Source of the DNA: Patescibacteria group bacterium
GTDB taxonomy: Bacteria > Patescibacteriota > Minisyncoccia > Portnoybacterales > GWB1-42-6
Assembly: GCA_018818145.1 (NCBI GenBank)
Contig: JAHIST010000011.1
Location: forward strand, 1 to 24,166
DNA: 24,166 bases
Direction: 5' to 3'
A program made the translations under genes and the position numbers. The notes under the pieces are model-generated. The model saw only the letters and a program-made list of their open reading frames with translations, was not told the DNA's origin and made no database searches. Positions within the stretch are counted from its first letter, which is position 1; each line of letters opens with the position of its first letter. Shown piece after piece: positions 20,926 through 24,166 of the stretch.

Positions 20926-20995
20926 CCCCCACCTATTGAGGAGTAGCACGAAGTGCCAATTTGATGCTCCGCATCACTCCTCGATAGGTGCGGGG
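20926..20995. repeat. CCCCCACCTAT-family cloverleaf element without ORF
   Basis: The left arm CCCCCACCTATTGAGGAGT and right arm ACTCCTCGATAGGTGCGGGG enclose two hairpins, GCAC-GAA-GTGC and GATGC-TCC-GCATC. The 70-bp unit is followed by ATTTT and then by the GIY-YIG-carrying element with the same end sequence. Confidence 0.9.
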
Positions 20996-21000
20996 ATTTT

Positions 21001-21297
21001 CCCCCACCTTTCACGGCTCATTTAAACTTTCGAAAATGCGTCCTTTTAATTGCCCCCAAGCTTTTTTATGCAGTTTCAAATTGTCTTCTCTTCTTTTTGC
21101 ATCGGCCTGCATCTTGTAAGCTTCGTAGTAAATCAATTCAAAAGGACCCTTATTTTTTGTGTATTTTCCTCCTTGTTTTGTATTATGTTCCCGAATGCGC
21201 CGTCTTAAATCATTAGTAAAACCAATATATATTTTTTTGGTTTTAACACTTTTTAGCACATAGACATAATACATAAACAAGCCGTAAAAGGTGGGGG
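21001..21297. mobile_element. 297-bp GIY-YIG element with 18-bp inverted ends
   Basis: Ends CCCCCACCTTTCACGGCT (21001-21018) and AGCCGTAAAAGGTGGGGG (21280-21297) match at 17 of 18 positions. The only gene is a GIY-YIG nuclease that fills the space between them; its stop codon TGA lies in the left end. Elements with the same ends but no gene lie on both sides, separated by ATTTT and ATTTTT. Confidence 0.85.
21011..21274 (-). CDS. GIY-YIG nuclease inside an inverted-repeat element
   Basis: The 87-residue protein is a complete small GIY-YIG domain: MYYVYVLKS and IYIGFTNDL form the GIY and YIG strands, then RRRIREHN, FELIYYEAY (catalytic Glu region) and DAKRREDNLKL. It belongs with the URI/UPF0213-type single-domain proteins (COG2827). 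It is clearly similar to the nuclease at 22601-22861, also flanked by inverted ends. ATG 21274 matches the start of its relatives; there is no SD. The gene starts 5 bp from one end of the element and ends within the other, so gene and element appear to be one unit. I infer a role in moving the element. Confidence 0.88.
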   Translation of the reverse strand: MYYVYVLKSVKTKKIYIGFTNDLRRRIREHNTKQGGKYTKNKGPFELIYYEAYKMQADAKRREDNLKLHKKAWGQLKGRIFESLNEP

Positions 21298-21303
21298 ATT
21301 TTT

Positions 21304-21367
21304 CCCCCACCTATTCTTTGCTAACTTCGTTAGTTTTGGACGAAGCCCAGCAAAAAATAGGTGGGGG
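21304..21367. repeat. CCCCCACCTAT-family element without ORF
   Basis: Arms CCCCCACCTATTCTTTGCT and AGCAAAAAATAGGTGGGGG pair almost perfectly around CTAAC-TTC-GTTAG and a weaker second hairpin. The 64-bp unit follows the GIY-YIG element after ATTTTT. Confidence 0.88.
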
Positions 21368-21375
21368 ATCTCGCT

Positions 21376-21404
21376 AAATGCTTCAAGCGCTGATTGAAGC
21401 ATTT
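21376..21404. repeat. 11-bp hairpin next to the element cluster
   Basis: AAATGCTTCAA-GCGCTGA-TTGAAGCATTT stands just past the third element of the cluster; it could be a terminator-like or repeat remnant. Confidence 0.6.
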
Positions 21405-21438
21405 ATTCCTGCTCTGCAAAAGAAAAAAAACTTTATTT

Positions 21439-21542
21439 ACCCCGTTAGAAATTATCAAAGAATTTATTATCTGATAAAAGCAAGCTATTTCCAAAATAAA
21501 TTTTCGTGCGAAAATAAATTATTTAATAATTTCTAACGGGGT
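21439..21542. repeat. ACCCCGTTAGA-family element upstream of hicB
   Basis: A perfect 17-bp inverted repeat, ACCCCGTTAGAAATTAT (21439-21455) with ATAATTTCTAACGGGGT (21526-21542), encloses TTATC-T-GATAA and TTTTCG-TG-CGAAAA. The last T of the element is the first base of the -35 box TTGACA of the hicBA promoter. Confidence 0.9.
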
Positions 21543-21570
21543 TGACACTTAATTTATAAAGGGCTAAAAT
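21542..21570 (+). promoter_or_regulatory. Promoter for hicBA, predicted leaderless start
   Basis: TTGACA (21542-21547), a 17-bp spacer and TAAAAT (21565-21570) form a near-consensus promoter. The expected start of transcription, 7 nt downstream, is at or next to the A of the hicB ATG (21577), so the message should be leaderless. No SD exists. The -35 box begins at the edge of the palindromic element. Confidence 0.7.
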
Positions 21571-21576
21571 GAGTTT

Positions 21577-21831
21577 ATGGAAAAAGCTAAAATTCAATTT
21601 AATGTTATCTTTCGGCCCGAACCAGAGGGCGGTTTTACCGTGATTGTGCCGGCTCTGCCCGGCTGTATTAGTTATGGCCGCAATCTCAAAGAGGCGCGGA
21701 AAATGGCAACTGACGCTATCCGCGGCTATATTGCTTCTCTTAAAAAACACAAAGAGCCAATTCCTTCGGACGAAGAGACCTTCATCGGCTCAATTCGTCT
21801 TCCTCTAAACAAATCTCTTGTTTGTGCCTAA
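21577..21831 (+). CDS. hicB: HicB-family antitoxin, short form
   Basis: The 84-residue protein has the HicB partial RNase-H-like fold: FNVIFRPEPEGGFTVIVPALPGC, SYGRNLKEARKMATDAIRGY, and EPIPSDEE. HicB binds and blocks the mRNA-cleaving toxin HicA. The C-terminal DNA-binding domain of longer HicB proteins is missing, so autoregulation would need another route. The gene overlaps hicA by 8 bp, and the antitoxin comes first. The start at 21577 coincides with the predicted transcript start. Confidence 0.9.
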   Translation: MEKAKIQFNVIFRPEPEGGFTVIVPALPGCISYGRNLKEARKMATDAIRGYIASLKKHKEPIPSDEETFIGSIRLPLNKSLVCA

Positions 21832-22045
21832 ACTTCCCGTTTTAAAATCCAAGCGACTCCTTAAAATTTTGCAAAAAGCCGGATTCAAAATTGATCATAC
21901 CACCGGCAGTCATTACATTCTTTATCACCCAAACGGAAAAAGAGTAACACTCCCTTATCATTTAAAAGACCTGCCCAAAGGCACTATCCAAACTATCCTT
22001 AAATCAGCAGGAATTGAAAGAAAAAATTTAGACAAATATTTATAG
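21824..22045 (+). CDS. hicA: HicA-family mRNA interferase toxin
   Basis: A protein of about 73 residues with the dsRBD-like HicA fold: SKRLLKILQKAGFKIDHTTG, then GSHYILYHPNGKRVTLPYH with the catalytic His of the G-S-H motif, and KGTIQTILKSAGI. HicA degrades mRNA when free of HicB. I choose the GTG at 21824, which overlaps the end of hicB; a TTG at 21818 is in frame too. A terminator follows at 22073. Confidence 0.9.
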   Translation: MPKLPVLKSKRLLKILQKAGFKIDHTTGSHYILYHPNGKRVTLPYHLKDLPKGTIQTILKSAGIERKNLDKYL

Positions 22046-22072
22046 AACTTCTTTTTTGCTTTTATCATCATC

Positions 22073-22098
22073 CCACCGTTTTGGTGGTTTTTATTTTT
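22073..22098 (+). terminator. Terminator of hicBA
   Basis: CCACC-GTTTT-GGTGG followed by TTTTTATTTTTT, about 28 bp after the hicA stop. Confidence 0.8.
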
Positions 22099-22107
22099 TA
22101 AACAACA

Positions 22108-22140
22108 AAAACCCCGCGCTAAAAAAACACCGGGCTTTTA
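22108..22140 (-). terminator. Possible second terminator, minus strand
   Basis: AAAACCCCG and CGGGCTTTT pair with one mismatch around a 14-nt A-rich loop; on the minus strand GGGGTTTTTG follows. No gene clearly ends here, so this is tentative. Confidence 0.35.
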
Positions 22141-22312
22141 AAACTCTTGATTTCCCAATAACAATTTTTTGCGATAGTAAAATTTAACATCGCTATTATC
22201 TAAATTTATCAATCACCCCGACTGCTGTCAAGGCTGTTTTACTCCCCTTTTTATCGGCATTTTTTCCCCGTTTTTTCCACAGGGGCGGATTGCCTAAAAT
22301 TTCCGATAGAAT

Positions 22313-22369
22313 CCCCTGTTAAATCCAGCAAAGCTGGAATTTTGCTATCGGCAAAATTATTTAACGGGG
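22313..22369. repeat. ACCCTGTTAAAT-family cloverleaf element
   Basis: Ends CCCCTGTTAAAT (22313-22324) and ATTTAACGGGG (22359-22369) enclose TCCAGC-AAA-GCTGGA (22324-22338) and ATTTTGC-TATCG-GCAAAAT (22339-22357). With the copies at 2730 and 10888 this is one of the clearest outer-stem-plus-two-arms examples. It lies in the gene-free region 22046-22600. Confidence 0.9.
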
Positions 22370-22379
22370 TAAACAAAAA

Positions 22380-22406
22380 AACGAAGCCAAAGCTCCGTTA
22401 TTTTTT
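22380..22406. terminator. Bidirectional terminator
   Basis: AACGAAGC-CAAA-GCTCCGTT (one G-T pair) has an A/T-run on both sides, fit to stop transcription from the right on the minus strand. Confidence 0.6.
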
Positions 22407-22437
22407 ATCCTCACACCTATACATAGGTGTGGAGGAT
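22407..22437. repeat. REP-like palindrome of the CCCCACACCTA family, copy 3
   Basis: ATCCTCACACCTATACATAG plus GTGTGGAGGAT is a near-perfect palindrome matching the copies at 3655 and 12861. Confidence 0.8.
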
Positions 22438-22587
22438 TTATCGGCATAACTAAATTTCCCCTCTCCTGTCCTGTTCTTGCTTTGCCTTTTCTTTCCCTCC
22501 GGCCTAATCAACATCTTGCTTTAATCCCCTCCGGAAAATCATTAAGCGGCAATAATAATTAAATATACGGCAAAGGCCGAAAGCTTG
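22438..22587. other. Pyrimidine-rich spacer without gene
   Basis: The strand shown is C/T-rich (CCCCTCTCCTGTCCTG, TTTCCCTCCGG), so the minus strand has GGAGGG and GGAGAGGGG runs, but the frames that follow read only through repeats. No gene is supported. Confidence 0.5.
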
Positions 22588-22591
22588 TCAA

Positions 22592-22896
22592 CCCCCACAC
22601 CTAATCGGCATTAATACTCTGTTTAATTCTCCTTTTTAATTGGTTCCAAGCATTAGAACGAAGTTTTAGATTATGCTCTCTATGCCGCGCTTCTGTTTCA
22701 GAAGTATAAGCTTCATAATAAATAATTTTCCAAGGAATATATGGTTTTGTCGCTGGAGATAAACCGGCGTTGTGCTCTTTTATTCTTTTACGAAGATCGC
22801 CGGTGTATCCAATGTATAATTGATTTCTTCTTTCGCTTTTTAAAATATAAACAAAATGCATTTTTATAACCATACTATGCCGATTAGGTGTGGGGG
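22592..22896. mobile_element. 305-bp GIY-YIG element with perfect 19-bp inverted ends and TCAA flanks
   Basis: Ends CCCCCACACCTAATCGGCA (22592-22610) and TGCCGATTAGGTGTGGGGG (22878-22896) are perfect inverted repeats. TCAA lies directly outside both ends (22588-22591, 22897-22900), as a 4-bp target duplication would. The single gene inside is a GIY-YIG nuclease whose TAG stop lies within the left end. Confidence 0.88.
22601..22861 (-). CDS. GIY-YIG nuclease inside an inverted-repeat element
   Basis: The protein of 86 residues reads MHFVYILKS (GIY strand), QLYIGYTGDLRKRIKEHN (YIG strand and Arg helix), WKIIYYEAYTSETEARHREH (catalytic Glu region) and NLKLRSNAWNQLKRRIKQSI. It is a close relative of the nuclease at 21011-21274 and more distant from that at 2329. 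I start at 22861 by alignment; ATG 22873 (MVIKMHF) is possible. No SD is present. Its end and start lie at the two ends of the element, the same design as the other copy, so this nuclease is likely to act on the element's own ends. Confidence 0.88.
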   Translation of the reverse strand: MHFVYILKSERRNQLYIGYTGDLRKRIKEHNAGLSPATKPYIPWKIIYYEAYTSETEARHREHNLKLRSNAWNQLKRRIKQSINAD

Positions 22897-22900
22897 TCAA

Positions 22901-23029
22901 CCCCCACACCTAATAAGGATTGATTTCACACAATATCAATGTTGAAACAGCAAATCAAATTTATTAGCACTGAAAAACATAAGACTGTTTGCCTTTGCGC
23001 CTTCGGCGCTATCCTCATTAGGTGTGGGG
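22901..23029. repeat. ORF-less CCCCCACACCTAAT element next to the GIY-YIG element
   Basis: Ends CCCCCACACCTAATAAGGAT (22901-22920) and ATCCTCATTAGGTGTGGGG (23011-23029) pair with one mismatch. TCAA separates it from the GIY-YIG element and also follows it (23030-23033). The interior holds small hairpins (AAACA-TAAGAC-TGTTT; GCGCC-TTC-GGCGC). It looks like a non-autonomous partner. Its right end is 10 bp from the stop of the next gene. Confidence 0.88.
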
Positions 23030-23038
23030 TCAAGCGTT

Positions 23039-23734
23039 TCAGGATTGGAAAAGTTTAACCAGCCAGCCAAACAGGCTAAATTTGTTTTCGTTGGTTTTAA
23101 TGAAATTCTCAATGCGCGTCTGTTCCTGCTCTAAATTCTGAATTTGCTCCTGCAACATAGCTTTGCTTTCCTCGCCAGCCGCCTTTTCCATTAGTCTGGT
23201 TGTCTGCTCAATGCGGTTTCTGACCTGAACCATTTCGCTGCGCAGAGCGCCCAGATTTTTATAGTCATTTCCGATTAAAAAAGTTTTTATTTTGCTTCTT
23301 TTCTCCACTTTCTCTATGGCTTGAACGACTTGCTCCTGAGCCTGGTTCTGCTGGCGGGCAATCTCCCGCACCTGCTCGCCAATGCCGCCTTCGCGGTCAG
23401 CCACTTGAAGCAATTCCTGGACAAAGTTAGCCACCGCGCTGCGGTGAGATTGGGCGTTAACCTGGCCCTGATTTTCTTCTGTCTGCTGATTTTGGTTTTG
23501 GTTTTGGTTTGTGCTCGCTGTCTCTTCGCCCTGATTTTTTTCCTGCTCCTGCTCCTGCCCCTGATTTTTCTCCTGCACAACAAGTTTAGGAGCGGCAATT
23601 ATGTTTATTTTTCCCTTAACGCCGGCCGGCTGAAATGAAGCGCCTTTTTGCGCCTCCGCCAAGGCCGGGCTTAAAGCCGCCAGCAGGCCAAAGATAACAA
23701 CTATTGAAAAGATAACAAAAAGTTTTTTATTCAT
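23039..23734 (-). CDS. Secreted Gln/Glu-rich coiled-coil protein
   Basis: The 231-residue protein has a signal peptide (MNKKLFVIFSIVVIFGLLAA, cleavage likely after ALA near residue 26), a low-complexity Q/E/N part (about 54-95, NQGQEQEQEKNQGEE and NQNQNQNQQTEE), a helical coiled-coil region (about 97-215; VRNRIEQTTRLMEKAAGEES) and an amphipathic C-terminus, FSLFGWLVKLFQS, which could contact a membrane. I recognise no named family. It is likely extracellular or surface-bound. The promoter at 23793 and the repeat next to its stop suggest a single-gene transcript. Confidence 0.8.
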   Translation of the reverse strand: MNKKLFVIFSIVVIFGLLAALSPALAEAQKGASFQPAGVKGKINIIAAPKLVVQEKNQGQEQEQEKNQGEETASTNQNQNQNQQTEENQGQVNAQSHRSAVANFVQELLQVADREGGIGEQVREIARQQNQAQEQVVQAIEKVEKRSKIKTFLIGNDYKNLGALRSEMVQVRNRIEQTTRLMEKAAGEESKAMLQEQIQNLEQEQTRIENFIKTNENKFSLFGWLVKLFQS

Positions 23735-23792
23735 AGCTTTTAGGATTAGTTATTATTGATCTTTCCCCGCGGAAAAGCCGCTGGATATTTTG

Positions 23793-23801
23793 ATTATATC
23801 A
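23793..23801 (-). promoter_or_regulatory. Extended -10 promoter for the coiled-coil protein gene
   Basis: On the minus strand TGATATAAT combines the TGn extension with a consensus TATAAT. It lies about 60 bp upstream of the ATG at 23734. A clear -35 is not seen. Confidence 0.6.
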
Positions 23802-23876
23802 TAGCACACAGAAAAAGTATTCTCAAATTGCCGTTGCTACAAATGTTGCTGTAAATCAAAAAACTTTTCCCAAAAT

Positions 23877-23910
23877 GTAACATTTTCATCCGATCGTAGA
23901 GAAATGTTAC
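23877..23910. repeat. CGATCG-centred 34-bp palindrome, copy 2
   Basis: GTAACATTTTCATCCGATCG is followed by TAGAGAAATGTTAC. The right arm CGATCGTAGAGAAATG is identical to the copies at 5016 and 23995; the left arm differs from a perfect palindrome at a few positions. Confidence 0.8.
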
Positions 23911-23994
23911 GAAATTAAAATACTTTACTTTAAAACCCCATAGAAAACAAAGGCCGCATTAGCTCCATCTCCCCCCGTTTAAACACCTTTGCAT

Positions 23995-24028
23995 GTAACA
24001 TTTTTATCCGATCGTAGAGAAATGTTAC
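23995..24028. repeat. CGATCG-centred 34-bp palindrome, copy 3
   Basis: GTAACATTTTTATCCGATCG plus TAGAGAAATGTTAC differs from the copy at 23877 at one base. The two are 118 bp apart in the same orientation. The stretch 23802-24062 otherwise holds no gene. Confidence 0.8.
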
Positions 24029-24062
24029 GAAAACCTCCTACAAAAACCCCAAATACTTCCGC

Positions 24063-24166
24063 TTATCTAATCCCAAAAAAATCTTTCAGCTGTTTATCTC
24101 GCCGGCTGATTGAGCGCGTCAAAAAAACTTCAATGTATTGGGAAATGCCGTAAAAATCGCCCAAAA
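24063..24166 (-). CDS. C-terminal end of a protein, start beyond the window
   Basis: On the minus strand an open frame enters at the window edge and ends with TAA at 24065-24063. The last 33 residues include LGDFYGISQYIEVFLTRSIS and RRDKQLKDFFGIR. The charged, helix-like end and lack of low complexity suggest a real gene, but too little is visible to name it. Confidence 0.55.
   Translation of the reverse strand, partial: LGDFYGISQYIEVFLTRSISRRDKQLKDFFGIR

Noticed and set aside
22360..22470. Minus-strand ORF MPINPPHLCIGVRIKNNG... after a G-rich SD-like run
   Set aside because: The frame reads only through a palindrome, a terminator and an element end; there is no protein-like composition.
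20926..23033. CRISPR-like array of repeats
   Set aside because: Repeats are inverted, units differ in length (64-305 bp), spacers are 4-6 bp, and no cas gene is present.

Overview
This window looks like part of a Patescibacteria/CPR chromosome, probably Parcubacteria-like. The reasons are a Cys-containing short L28, an S12 and a nucleoside diphosphate kinase that both carry extra segments, a class III ribonucleotide reductase, very small membrane proteins, many starts without a Shine-Dalgarno (SD) site, and intergenic DNA crowded with palindromes. The assignment is inference; no 16S gene is present. Most genes lie on the minus strand.

Layout. 1-1020 holds rpsG (cut by the window edge) and rpsL, separated by two repeat elements. 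1243-2105 holds a site-2 protease and a divergent rpmB. 2256-2739 holds tRNA-Pro(GGG) with a GIY-YIG nuclease gene starting two bases after it. 2794-4810 holds small genes and ndk. 5066-7523 holds comEC and a separate metallo-beta-lactamase (MBL) gene like the C-terminal domain of long ComEC proteins. 7650-10674 holds nrdG and nrdD (anaerobic dNTP synthesis). 11062-20425 is a surface or extracellular-fibre locus on the minus strand: two TasA/CalY-like proteins with SipW-type signal peptides, a SipW-type signal peptidase, a four-helix-bundle gene, a lamin-tail-domain protein, a membrane-anchored Fn3 protein, a secreted metzincin and two small membrane proteins. 20426-23030 is mostly repeats with two more GIY-YIG genes and a hicBA toxin-antitoxin pair. 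A secreted coiled-coil protein and the end of another gene close the window.

The most unusual signal is the repeat system. At least a dozen short elements (about 55-130 bp) share one architecture: a terminal inverted repeat enclosing one or two smaller hairpins, so that one strand can fold as a cloverleaf. They fall into several sequence families. One family with ends like ACCCCGTTAGA or ACCCTGTTAAA has about nine copies. Another has ends like CCCCCACCTA or CCCCCACACCTA. Two single-domain GIY-YIG nuclease genes each sit exactly between two ends of this second family, their stop codons fall inside one end, and ORF-less elements with the same ends lie directly beside them, separated by ATTTT-like or TCAA spacers. 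I infer a mobile-repeat system in which a GIY-YIG nuclease plays the part that RAYT transposases play for bacterial REP sequences. The third GIY-YIG gene abuts tRNA-Pro and is bounded by a 14-bp duplication of the tRNA 3' end. Repeat copies also reach into genes: one adds 69 bp in frame to a signal-peptide region, one supplies a stop codon, one supplies the tail of ComEC, and one abuts the -35 box of hicBA.
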